Below the pieces are notes generated by a model, which had not been told where the DNA came from, did not search any database, and saw only the letters and a list, made by a program, of their open reading frames with translations. 64,000 bases of DNA from Micromonospora sp045209745 (GTDB lineage Bacteria; Actinomycetota; Actinomycetes; Mycobacteriales; Micromonosporaceae). Shown here piece by piece: positions 51,862-59,577 of the stretch (position 1 is the first letter of the stretch; each line of letters opens with the position of its first letter). Made by a program: the position numbers and the translations under genes. The stretch is taken from assembly GCF_045209745.1 (NCBI RefSeq), contig NZ_CP109273.1, forward strand, positions 5,270,001-5,334,000, read 5' to 3'.

Positions 51862-52305
51862 ATGAGTGAGGACACCTTCCGCTCGGTGGAGATCGAGCGA
51901 ACCAGCGTGGGGAACTACGTCGCGCGGAATGTTCGCGGCGGGTCGATGTCGTTCGGCACGGGCGAGGACGCCAGCTTCACGCCGGTGGAACTGCTTCTGG
52001 CTGCCATCGGCGGCTGCAGTGCGGTAGACGTGGACTACATCACCAGCCGCCGTGCCGAGCCGATCCAGTTCTCCGTCGAGGTGACTGGCGACAAGATCCG
52101 GGACGAGGCCGGGGGAAACCGGATGCAGAACCTCAGGGTCGAGTTCACCGTGACGTTCCCGGTGGGCGCGGACGGCGACAGGGCGCGCGAAGCGCTGCCC
52201 AGGTCACTGCAGCAGTCGCATGATCGACTGTGCACCGTCTCCCGTACCGTCGAACTTGGCACTCCCGTCTCGGTCGTCGAGGCTGCTGGATCCACCAGGG
52301 ACTGA
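51862..52305 (+). CDS. OsmC-family peroxiredoxin-like protein
   Basis: This 147-residue OsmC/Ohr-like protein has the two conserved cysteines in GGCSAVDV and HDRLCTVSRTVE. The family reduces organic or inorganic peroxides using thiols. The ATG lies right after a possible -10 (TAGTTT), so the message may have a very short leader. It stands alone between the VOC gene and the GH62 gene. Confidence 0.88.
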   Translation: MSEDTFRSVEIERTSVGNYVARNVRGGSMSFGTGEDASFTPVELLLAAIGGCSAVDVDYITSRRAEPIQFSVEVTGDKIRDEAGGNRMQNLRVEFTVTFPVGADGDRAREALPRSLQQSHDRLCTVSRTVELGTPVSVVEAAGSTRD

Positions 52306-52389
52306 GGTGGCGTTGCGCGCCCTGAACGGGTTGACGTTGCGGTCGGGTGATCGTCTCTGAGCACGTCTGACGGATCGAGGTTGAGGGTA

Positions 52390-52403
52390 TGGGAGCGCTC
52401 CCG
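52390..52403. promoter_or_regulatory. CebR-type operator upstream of the GH62 gene
   Basis: TGGGAGCGCTCCCG differs by one base from the CebR box TGGGAGCGCTCCCA that controls cellulose and cello-oligosaccharide genes in actinomycetes. A LacI-like half-site GTTAACGCTCACA lies about 20 bp further down. Confidence 0.75.
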
Positions 52404-52487
52404 TAACATACCTGATGCGGCCTGTTAACGCTCACAACACTGAGCCCCGTCAATGTGTTGGCCGCCATCCCGTCAGGAGGGTGTTAT

Positions 52488-53900
52488 ATGGCCAGATCCA
52501 AAGCCACCAATGTAGGCCTGATCTCGGCCGGCGCCGCTTTACTGGTGTCGGCGACGGTTGTCGTAGCGCTGCCGGCTGGGGCCGCGGCCGCGGGCTGCTC
52601 GGTGAACTATGCCGTGTCGTCGCAGTGGCAGGGCGGGTTCGGTGCCAACGTGTCGGTCACCAACCTGGGTGATCCGTTGACCAGTTGGACGTTGACGTGG
52701 TCGTACGGCGCCGGGCAGACGGTGACGCAGGCATGGAACACGTCGTTGACGCAGAGCGGCTCGGCGGTGACCGCCAAGAACGTGAGTTACAACGGTTCGG
52801 TCCCGACCAACGGTACGGTGTCGTTCGGCTTCAACGGGGCGTGGGCGGGCAGCAACCCGGCGCCGACGAGCTTCGCCCTGAACGGTGTGACGTGTACCGG
52901 TAGCACGACGCCGACGACCCCACCCCCGACCACGCCACCCCCGACGACGCCCCCGCCGACGACCCCACCCCCGACGACGCCGCCGCCGGGCACGTGCAAC
53001 CTCCCGTCGACGTACCGCTGGTCGTCGACGGGCTCGCTGGCGAACCCGAAGTCGGGGTGGGTGTCGCTCAAGGACTTCACCGTCGCCCCCTACAACGGTC
53101 GGCAGCTCGTCTACGCGACGACGCACGACTTCGGGTCGAGCTGGGGTTCGATGAACTTCGGCCTCTTCACGAACTACTCGGAGATGGCGTCAGCCAGCCA
53201 GAATACGATGAACTCTGCCACTGTCGCGCCGTCGCTGTTCTACTTCGCGCCGCGCAACATCTGGGTGTTGGCCTACCAGTGGGGTGGCACGGCGTTCTCC
53301 TACCGGACCTCGACCGACCCGACCAACCCGAATGGGTGGTCCGGGGCGCAGCCGCTGTTCACCGGAAGCATCTCCGGTTCCGGCACCGGGCCGATCGATC
53401 AGGCGGTCATCGGTGACGACCAGAACATGTACCTGTTCTTCGCTGGCGACAACGGCAAGATCTACCGGGCCAGCATGCCGATCGGGAACTTCCCGGGCAG
53501 CTTCGGCTCCAACTACACGACCATCATGAGCGACTCGACGAACAACCTCTTCGAGGCCGTTCAGGTCTACAAGCTCCAGGGCCAGAACCGGTACCTGATG
53601 CTCGTCGAGGCGATCGGCTCGCAGGGTCGCTACTTCCGTTCCTTCACGGCCGCCAGCCTGGGTGGTTCGTGGACGCCGCAGGCCACGTCCGAGAGCAACC
53701 CGTTCGCCGGCAAGGCCAACAGCGGCGCCACCTGGACCAACGACATCAGCCACGGCGAACTGCTGCGGACCAACGCGGACCAGACCATGACCATTGATCC
53801 CTGCAACCTGCAACTGCTCTACCAGGGCCGTTCCCCCAGCTCCGGCGGCGACTACGGCCTCCTGCCGTACCGGCCGGGCCTGCTGACCCTGCAACGCTGA
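52488..53900 (+). CDS. Secreted CBM2-GH62 alpha-L-arabinofuranosidase
   Basis: This 470-residue enzyme removes arabinose from arabinoxylan. A signal peptide (about 1-34) leads to a family 2 carbohydrate-binding module (about 35-135, CSVNYAVSSQWQGGFGANV, with aromatic and NG-rich surface). A Pro/Thr linker of TPPPT repeats (about 139-165) follows. The GH62 catalytic domain (about 167-470) has STGSLANPKSGWVSLKDF, THDFGSSWGSMNFG, YRTSTDPTNPNGWS and TNDISHGELLRT. GGAGGG lies before the ATG at 52488. A CebR-type operator upstream suggests induction by plant polysaccharides. A hairpin terminator closes the unit. Confidence 0.95.
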   Translation: MARSKATNVGLISAGAALLVSATVVVALPAGAAAAGCSVNYAVSSQWQGGFGANVSVTNLGDPLTSWTLTWSYGAGQTVTQAWNTSLTQSGSAVTAKNVSYNGSVPTNGTVSFGFNGAWAGSNPAPTSFALNGVTCTGSTTPTTPPPTTPPPTTPPPTTPPPTTPPPGTCNLPSTYRWSSTGSLANPKSGWVSLKDFTVAPYNGRQLVYATTHDFGSSWGSMNFGLFTNYSEMASASQNTMNSATVAPSLFYFAPRNIWVLAYQWGGTAFSYRTSTDPTNPNGWSGAQPLFTGSISGSGTGPIDQAVIGDDQNMYLFFAGDNGKIYRASMPIGNFPGSFGSNYTTIMSDSTNNLFEAVQVYKLQGQNRYLMLVEAIGSQGRYFRSFTAASLGGSWTPQATSESNPFAGKANSGATWTNDISHGELLRTNADQTMTIDPCNLQLLYQGRSPSSGGDYGLLPYRPGLLTLQR

Positions 53901-53961
53901 CGGCCAGGACACTGGTCCACCTCGGGTGCTCCGGCCCGTGATCGGGATCGAGTGGAACTAA

Positions 53962-53993
53962 CGGGCGGGCTCGGTGAAGACCGAGCCCGCCCG
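53962..53993 (+). terminator. Hairpin terminator after the GH62 gene
   Basis: A 14-bp perfect stem (CGGGCGGGCTCGGT and complement) with a GAAG tetraloop. Confidence 0.8.
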
Positions 53994-54145
53994 CGGTCCC
54001 TGCGTTTGCTGACAGCGTTCGGCCACGAAGGACTGAGCTCGAAACGGCGAACTCTTCATCGGGACGGACCGGTGGCTGGCCGATGAGTTTGGGATGATGC
54101 ACCGGTCGACCTACCGACATCACCTGACTCGAAGGGAGCACCGCG

Positions 54146-54760
54146 ATGGCAAAGGTCATCTCCACGCTGTTCATCTCGGCCGACGGTGTGGCCGAGATCG
54201 ACCCTGATTGGCACTTCCCGTACTTCGACGAAAACATGGGTCGCGCCGTCTCCGAGGACTACGACGCCGCTGACGTGCTGCTCATCGGGCGCGAGACCTA
54301 CGGCAGCTTCGCCGGAGCCTGGCCCGAGCGTGAGGCCGCGGGTGGCGACGACGCACCGTTCGCCAAGCAACTCGGGGACGTTCGCAAGGTCGTCGTCTCG
54401 CGCCAGCCGTTGGAGTTCTCCTGGCGCAACTCGGAGCTGATCAAGGGCGATCTCCTCGAGGCCGTCTCCGCGCTCAAGGCCGATGCCGGCAGCCGAGGCA
54501 TCCTCATCCCGGGGTCGATCTCCGTGGTACAGCAACTGCTCGCCGCAGGGCTGGTCGACGAGCTGCGCCTTCTGGTGCACCCGGTGGCAGCGCGTAAGGG
54601 CCGCAAGCTGTTCGACGAGGGCGATGCGGCCTACCACCTGCGACTGGTGGCAACGGAGGTGTTCCCGACGGGCGTACTGCGAGTGATCTACGCGCCGGGC
54701 GCGGCACCGGGCAAGGCCGGTTACGACGATGTCAAGGACCAGCTATCGGCAGACAACTAG
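54146..54760 (+). CDS. RibD C-terminal/dihydrofolate reductase-like protein
   Basis: This 204-residue protein of the RibD_C superfamily shows MAKVISTLFISADGVAE at the start, DVLLIGRETYGSFAGAWP, RKVVVSRQPLE, GSISVVQQLLAAGLVDEL and LLVHPVAARKGRKLF. The fold is that of dihydrofolate reductase; members related to YwjB/YyaP are of unknown function. GAAGGGAG lies before the ATG. It has no operon partners. Confidence 0.88.
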   Translation: MAKVISTLFISADGVAEIDPDWHFPYFDENMGRAVSEDYDAADVLLIGRETYGSFAGAWPEREAAGGDDAPFAKQLGDVRKVVVSRQPLEFSWRNSELIKGDLLEAVSALKADAGSRGILIPGSISVVQQLLAAGLVDELRLLVHPVAARKGRKLFDEGDAAYHLRLVATEVFPTGVLRVIYAPGAAPGKAGYDDVKDQLSADN

Positions 54761-54965
54761 TTACCGTCGCAAGGAGGCCGCTCACGGGTCCAGGCCGTCC
54801 TGGGCCCGGCTGTTGGACGACATCGGCGTTCCCGGTGCGCCGCAAGCACGGCACGCTCCCACTCCCCGGAACAGGATTTAGTGAGGGCCATCGATATTGA
54901 CGTGGCGCGTCGGCGGCGACAGGATCTCGGCATCACCACCACCGTGATCCCCGCTGGGAGACGCC

Positions 54966-55859
54966 ATGACCCGTCCTCGCCTGCCCCTCCTGCGGGCAGC
55001 CACCCGGTTGGCCGCACTCGCCGCAGCCACCGCGGGCGTGCTGCTCACCGTCGCCGCACCCGCCAGCGCCGCCGTGCCCGCCGGCCGCTACGTCTCGCTC
55101 GGCGACTCGTACGCCGCCGGTCCGCTGATCCCCACCCAGGTGGACCTGAACTGCCTACGGTCCAACCGCAACTTCCCGTCGCTGGTCGCAGCGTCCGCCG
55201 GCTCGTCGTCGTTCGCCGACGTGAGCTGTTCCGGGGCCACCACGGACGACATCCTCTACGGTGGCAGCGGCCAGCTGGGCATCGCGGTGCCACCGCAGCT
55301 CAGCGCGGTCACCTCGAACACGGCGCTGGTGACGGTGCAGATCGGCGGCAACGACATCAGCTTCTCCGGCATCATCGGCGACTGTGCGGAGGCGAGCCTC
55401 AGCAGCCCGCTCGGGTCCCCGTGCAAGAACCGGTACACCGCCGGAGGCATCGACCAGTTGCAGGCGAGGATCGTCGCCGCCACACCGAAGGTGACCGCCG
55501 TGCTGCGGGCGGTCCGCCAGGCCGCGCCGGGCGCGCGGGTCGTGGTGCTCGGGTACCCGGCGATCCTGCCGGACACCGGTTACGGCTGCTGGCCCGTCGT
55601 CCCGATCGCCTACCAGGACGTGCCGTACCTGCGGGGCATCGAAAAGTCGCTGAACGCGATGTTGGCCAGCGCCGCTGGCGCCAACGGCGCCACCTACGCC
55701 GACGTCTACACCCCGTCGATCGGACGCGACGCGTGCAAGGGCAGCGGCACCCGGTGGGTCGAGGGACTGGTGCCACAGAACTCGGCCGCACCGTTCCACC
55801 CGAACGCTCGGGGCGAGCAGGGCATGGCCAACGCTCTGCTCGCCACGTTGAACAGCTGA
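54966..55859 (+). CDS. Secreted SGNH-family lipase/esterase
   Basis: This 297-residue secreted hydrolase has a signal peptide ending near APASAA. It carries the SGNH blocks: GDSYAAGP with the catalytic Ser, the GND equivalent IGGNDISF and the C-terminal HPNARGEQGM with the catalytic His. Cysteines typical of the Streptomyces-type GDSL lipases are present (DLNCLRS, DVSCSG, GDCAE, PCKNR). It probably acts on lipids or acetylated polymers outside the cell. GGGAGAC precedes the ATG. Confidence 0.92.
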   Translation: MTRPRLPLLRAATRLAALAAATAGVLLTVAAPASAAVPAGRYVSLGDSYAAGPLIPTQVDLNCLRSNRNFPSLVAASAGSSSFADVSCSGATTDDILYGGSGQLGIAVPPQLSAVTSNTALVTVQIGGNDISFSGIIGDCAEASLSSPLGSPCKNRYTAGGIDQLQARIVAATPKVTAVLRAVRQAAPGARVVVLGYPAILPDTGYGCWPVVPIAYQDVPYLRGIEKSLNAMLASAAGANGATYADVYTPSIGRDACKGSGTRWVEGLVPQNSAAPFHPNARGEQGMANALLATLNS

Positions 55860-55924
55860 CCACACCGCAGTCGGTAAAGCCGGCCCCGTCGCGCAGCGGG
55901 GGGAGTAGTTACCCGTAACACCCA

Positions 55925-55958
55925 GTCTGGCGTGGCGGCCGTGGCCGCCACGCCAGAC
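55925..55958. terminator. Bidirectional hairpin terminator
   Basis: A 15-bp perfect stem (GTCTGGCGTGGCGGC and complement) with a 4-nt loop lies between the convergent SGNH and GH11 genes. Confidence 0.85.
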
Positions 55959-55983
55959 GTGCGGTGTCAGGAGCTGGTCGGGG

Positions 55984-57012
55984 TCAGCCGATGCGGCAGG
56001 TGACCGTCGGCCAGGTCCAGTTGCCGTTGGCCATGACCGTTATCCCGAAGTTGTTGCCGTTGCCGTTCGGTCTGGCGGTGACGGTTCCGCTCGTGCCGCT
56101 GACGGAGGCGTTCCAGCTGTTCTGCAAACTCTGGCCGCCGCCGAGGCCGAGGGTGACGACCCAGTTGTTGGTGCCGCTGACCGCGACGTTGAGATTGAAC
56201 CGGTCGCCCCACTGCTGGCCGGCGGACAGCGTCGCGTTGCAGTTGCCGTTCCCCGGCGGGTTGGTGGTGGTGGTGGGGCCCGGGTCGCTGCCACCGCCTT
56301 CCCTGACGGTGATGTCGGAGCTGCCGCTGCTCTGGTAGCCCTCGGTGGCCATGATCTGGTAGCTGTGGTTGCTGCCGAGGTTCAAGCCGGCCCGGGCCCA
56401 GGCGTCGAAGTGGTTGGCGGTGGTGATGGTGCCACTCGAGCGCTTCTGCTGGCGGACGCTCCAGTACTGGTAGAACGTCTGGTTGCCGTCGATCGACGGG
56501 GCGTTGACCCGCTGGCTGCGGAGGATGTCGTAGGTGCCGCCGTCAGTGGTGACCGTGCCCATCCGGGTGGCGCCGCTGCTCGGGTTGTAGCTACCGAAGT
56601 TCTCCACCACGTAGTACTCGATGAGCGGGTTGCGCGTCCATCCGTACAGGGCGAGGTAGGTGTTGTTGTTGCCCGGGTTGTAGCTGCCCGAGTAGGTGAC
56701 CGTCCGTCGGTTGCCGGTGGCCCAACCCTTGCCGCCGACCCAGTTGTTGGTGCTCCTGTCCCAACTGCTGGAGTATCGGCCGTCGGCGCGCAGCGTCATG
56801 CTGGCGTTGCCGCTGTCCTTCCAGAACGAGAAGTAGTAACCGTTGTGCGTGCCGGTGGTGTTCGAGCTGACCGTCCGATCGGCCTCGGCGTACGCGTTGG
56901 TGGCCGTCATCGTGCCCGCGACGGCCAGTACAGCGGCGCAGGCGGCGCCGAGGAGTAGCCGGATTCGGCCGCGCCTACTCGTTCTGGTGGGGGTGTGGTG
57001 GGTGTCGATCAT
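55984..57012 (-). CDS. Secreted GH11-CBM2 endo-1,4-beta-xylanase
   Basis: This 342-residue xylanase carries a basic, twin-Arg-containing signal (RTSRRGRIRLLLGAACAAV). The GH11 jelly-roll (about 45-230) has the two catalytic glutamates in NPLIEYYVVE and MATEGYQSSG. A Gly/Thr/Pro linker leads to a C-terminal family 2 carbohydrate-binding module (about 245-342, from CNATLSAGQQWGDRFN to the final CRIG). I chose the ATG at 57012, which has GAGGAGG upstream. A strong promoter and palindromes lie 200-240 bp before it. Together with the GH62 enzyme it forms an arabinoxylan-degrading pair. Confidence 0.95.
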   Translation of the reverse strand: MIDTHHTPTRTSRRGRIRLLLGAACAAVLAVAGTMTATNAYAEADRTVSSNTTGTHNGYYFSFWKDSGNASMTLRADGRYSSSWDRSTNNWVGGKGWATGNRRTVTYSGSYNPGNNNTYLALYGWTRNPLIEYYVVENFGSYNPSSGATRMGTVTTDGGTYDILRSQRVNAPSIDGNQTFYQYWSVRQQKRSSGTITTANHFDAWARAGLNLGSNHSYQIMATEGYQSSGSSDITVREGGGSDPGPTTTTNPPGNGNCNATLSAGQQWGDRFNLNVAVSGTNNWVVTLGLGGGQSLQNSWNASVSGTSGTVTARPNGNGNNFGITVMANGNWTWPTVTCRIG

Positions 57013-57211
57013 GTGCCTGTTTCCTCCTCGTGACGGCTGGCGGGACGCCAGCAGCGCGGCACGACCCGGCAGGCTGTCGGTGGCCGGGTGACGGCCATCG
57101 GGCAATCGGCGTCGCACCGTGTGGTGGTGGTTGGCCGGTCGTCCTGCGCGACGACCGGAGGAGTGGGTCGCGGTGGCTGGCATTGACGGTGATTGAACGC
57201 CGTCGATGGGG

Positions 57212-57254
57212 ACCGTATTAACACGGCCGTCGACTTGTCAATATTTTCCGGAAA
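57212..57254 (-). promoter_or_regulatory. Xylanase promoter with flanking palindromes
   Basis: On the minus strand TTGACA (57241-57236) and TACGGT (57217-57212) are 18 bp apart. TTTCCGGAAA (57245-57254) sits directly upstream of the -35, and a near-palindrome around CCGTATTAACACGG (57213-57226) covers the -10 and spacer. Both are good operator candidates. The remaining about 190 bp leader and the 160 bp to the sigma-factor gene hold no gene. Confidence 0.65.
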
Positions 57255-57416
57255 CATTGGGGCAGTCTCGTGCTGGCGGCCGATCTCGCGCAGCAAGGTA
57301 TCAACACTGGTCATTAGTCGATCAGGGTTCAGGGCGATGACGCCAGCGCCCCGAGGTGTTGATTGCGATCCCGGGTACGAGCCGCCGAAATTTCCGGAGA
57401 TTCTCTCGGACCGAAA

Positions 57417-58574
57417 TCAGCGGTGTCGGCGGGCATTGAGCCGGGCGGCTTGGCGTGTCAGGTGGTCGCGTTCGGCGAGGTTGGTGGCCTTCTGGGCCGC
57501 CTCGGCGTACAGCCGTGCCGCCGTTGCCGCATCGCCGTCGCGCTCGTGCAGGTACGCCGCCACCGCCGCGTAGCGGGGCAGTGCGTCGTTCAGCGCCGCG
57601 AGCGCCGCCAGGCCGGCGCGCGGGCCGTCGGCCTCGCCGACGGCGACCGCGCGATTGAGTCGAACGACCGGGCTGTCGGTCAGGCGCGCGAGTTCGTCGT
57701 ACCACTCGACGATCTGCACCCAGTCGGTCTCCTCGGCGGTCGGCGCGTCAGCGTGCAGTGCCGCGATGGCGGCCTGGGCCTGGAACTCGCCCAGCCGGTC
57801 GCGGGCGAGGGCCGCCTGAAGGATCTCGACGCCCTCGGCAATCGAGGTGGTGTCCCACCGGCGGCGATCCTGCTCGGCGAGCGGCACCAGGCTGCCGTCG
57901 AGCGCGGTCCGGGCGGCGCGTCGGGCATGGTGAAGCAGCATGAGGGCGAGCAGCCCCGCCACCTCAGGGTGGTCGATCGCGGCCGCGAGCTGACGGGCGA
58001 GCCGGATGGCCTCGGCGGCGAGGTCGACGTCGCCGGAGTAGCCCTCGTTGAAGACCAGGTAGAGGACGCGCAGCACGGTGGCGACGTCGCCGGGCTGGTC
58101 GAACCGCACTCCGGAGACGGTGCGTTTGGCCCGGCTGATGCGCTGCGCCATGGTCGCCTCGGGCACCAGGTAGGCGTGGGCGATCTGGCGTGTGGTCAGG
58201 CCGCCGACGGCGCGCAGCGTGAGCGCGACCGCGGACGACGGCGTCAGCGACGGGTGGGCGCACAGGAAGTAGAGCTGGAGCGTGTCGTCCACCGCTGGCG
58301 AGGGCCCGGGCGCTGGCTCCTCGTCGGCGAGGTCCTCACGCCGGCGGCGGGCGGCGTCCGACCGGGTCGTGTCGAGGAACCGGCGCCAGGCCACGGTGAC
58401 CAGCCAGCCCTTCGGGTCCCGGGGTGGGTCGTCCGGCCAGACGCGGACCGCCTCGACCAGCGCGTCCTGCAAGGCGTCCTCGGCCGCCGCGAAGGTGACT
58501 CCGCGGCGGACGAGGACGCCGAGGACGCTCGGCGTGAGGCTCCGGAGCAGGACCTCGTTCACTGCGGAGGTCAC
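57417..58574 (-). CDS. ECF42-type RNA polymerase sigma factor
   Basis: This 385-residue extracytoplasmic-function sigma factor is far longer than a usual ECF. Sigma regions 2 and 4 occupy about residues 1-170 (FAAAEDALQDALVEAV, PKGWLVTVAWRRFLD, LTTRQIAHAYLVPEATMAQRISRAKR). The rest is a helical repeat extension of the TPR/SnoaL-like kind (NEGYSGDVDLAAEAIRLARQL ... AAYLHERDGDAATAARLYAEA). Such an extension and a neighbouring DGPF protein define the ECF42 group, which has no anti-sigma factor. The GTG start overlaps the DGPF gene stop by 4 nt. Confidence 0.92.
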   Translation of the reverse strand: MTSAVNEVLLRSLTPSVLGVLVRRGVTFAAAEDALQDALVEAVRVWPDDPPRDPKGWLVTVAWRRFLDTTRSDAARRRREDLADEEPAPGPSPAVDDTLQLYFLCAHPSLTPSSAVALTLRAVGGLTTRQIAHAYLVPEATMAQRISRAKRTVSGVRFDQPGDVATVLRVLYLVFNEGYSGDVDLAAEAIRLARQLAAAIDHPEVAGLLALMLLHHARRAARTALDGSLVPLAEQDRRRWDTTSIAEGVEILQAALARDRLGEFQAQAAIAALHADAPTAEETDWVQIVEWYDELARLTDSPVVRLNRAVAVGEADGPRAGLAALAALNDALPRYAAVAAYLHERDGDAATAARLYAEAAQKATNLAERDHLTRQAARLNARRHR

Positions 58575-58978
58575 TCCGTGATGGTGGGCGGCGCGGTCAG
58601 GAACGGACGCACCTCGAGCCACTCGTGGATCGGCCTACCACCCGCCCCAGGGGCGGCTGACAGCTCCCCGGCCAGCTCGATGGCGCGCTCGTAGGTGTCG
58701 ACGTCGATCACCATCCAGCCGGCGATGAGGTCCTTGGTCTCGGCGAATGGGCCGTCGGTGACCGGCGGCCGGCCCTCACCGTCGTACCGGACGAACGTTC
58801 CCTCGGGCGCGAGCGCCTGACCGTCGACGAACTCCCCGGTCCCCTCGAGCCGGGCCGCGAAGTCGTTCATGTACTGCATGTGGGCCGAGATCTCCTGCGG
58901 AGTCCACCGGTCCATGGGCACGTCGTTGACCGCCGCCGGCGCGCCGCGGTAGTGCTTGAGCAGCAGGTACTTGGCCAT
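58571..58978 (-). CDS. DGPF/YCII-related protein
   Basis: This 135-residue ferredoxin-like-fold protein carries the defining DGPF motif in VTDGPFAETKDLIAGW. It starts at an ATG (58978) with GAGGAG upstream and is the first gene of a two-gene operon with the ECF42 sigma factor. Members are thought to link to signal sensing or small-molecule chemistry, but the function is not established. Confidence 0.92.
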   Translation of the reverse strand: MAKYLLLKHYRGAPAAVNDVPMDRWTPQEISAHMQYMNDFAARLEGTGEFVDGQALAPEGTFVRYDGEGRPPVTDGPFAETKDLIAGWMVIDVDTYERAIELAGELSAAPGAGGRPIHEWLEVRPFLTAPPTITE

Positions 58979-59078
58979 TGTTTCTCCTCGATGCTGGTGC
59001 GACCCATCGTGGTCACGTTCACCCCGGGGACGGAGCCAGTCATCAGTTCTCGACATGGCTGTCGGGCACGAACTGGCG

Positions 59079-59109
59079 TAAAACTTGATCGGTTCCAAAA
59101 TAGTAAGCT
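59079..59109 (+). promoter_or_regulatory. furA promoter and probable Fur operator
   Basis: An AT-rich patch with CTTGATCGGTTCCAAAA (imperfect inverted repeat) runs into TAAGCT (59104-59109), a good -10. The transcript would begin about 8-10 nt before the FurA start, so the leader is very short. FurA proteins repress their own furA-katG promoter in actinobacteria. Confidence 0.5.
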
Positions 59110-59124
59110 AGTGTTCGTCAGGTG

Positions 59125-59577
59125 ATGTCCGACTTCGAGGCGCAACTGCGGGCCGCCTCGCTGCGCGTGACCCGGCCCCGACTGGCGGCGCTCGCGGCGT
59201 TGCGCGACCACCCGCACGTCGGCACCGACGAGGTGATCGCGTTGGTACGGGCGAATCATCCCACGGTGTCCCACCAAGCGGTGTACGACGTGCTGCGTGT
59301 GCTCACCGATGCTGGTCTGGTGCGGCGTATCCAGCCTGCCGGCGCGACCGCCCGCTACGAGTCCCGGGTCGCGGACAACCACCACCATGTCGTGTGCCGC
59401 TCCTGCGGCGCGATCGCCGACGTCGACTGCGCCGTCGGTCACGCCCCCTGTCTCACCGCCCCGGTCGACCACGGTTTCGTGGTCGACGAGGCGGAGGTCG
59501 TCTATTGGGGCACCTGCCCCGACTGTGCGACCGACCGCATGCCCCAGAGATCCGCAAGCTCGGAAGGAAGTACATGA
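59125..59577 (+). CDS. furA: FurA-type peroxide-sensing repressor
   Basis: This Fur-family regulator has about 150 residues. The DNA-binding winged helix is at the N-terminus (LRVTRPRLAALAALRDHPHVG ends near residue 30; VSHQAVYDVLRVLTDAGLVRR is the recognition part). The metal sites are HHHVVCRSCG and CPDC. Its stop overlaps the katG start by 4 nt, the classic FurA-KatG arrangement in which peroxide oxidation lifts repression. A GTG at 59122 is an alternative start one codon earlier. Confidence 0.93.
   Translation: MSDFEAQLRAASLRVTRPRLAALAALRDHPHVGTDEVIALVRANHPTVSHQAVYDVLRVLTDAGLVRRIQPAGATARYESRVADNHHHVVCRSCGAIADVDCAVGHAPCLTAPVDHGFVVDEAEVVYWGTCPDCATDRMPQRSASSEGST

Noticed and set aside
52909..52987. 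CRISPR-like or satellite short repeats (ACCCCACCCCCGACG-type)
   Set aside because: They encode the Pro/Thr linker between CBM2 and GH62 and are in frame.
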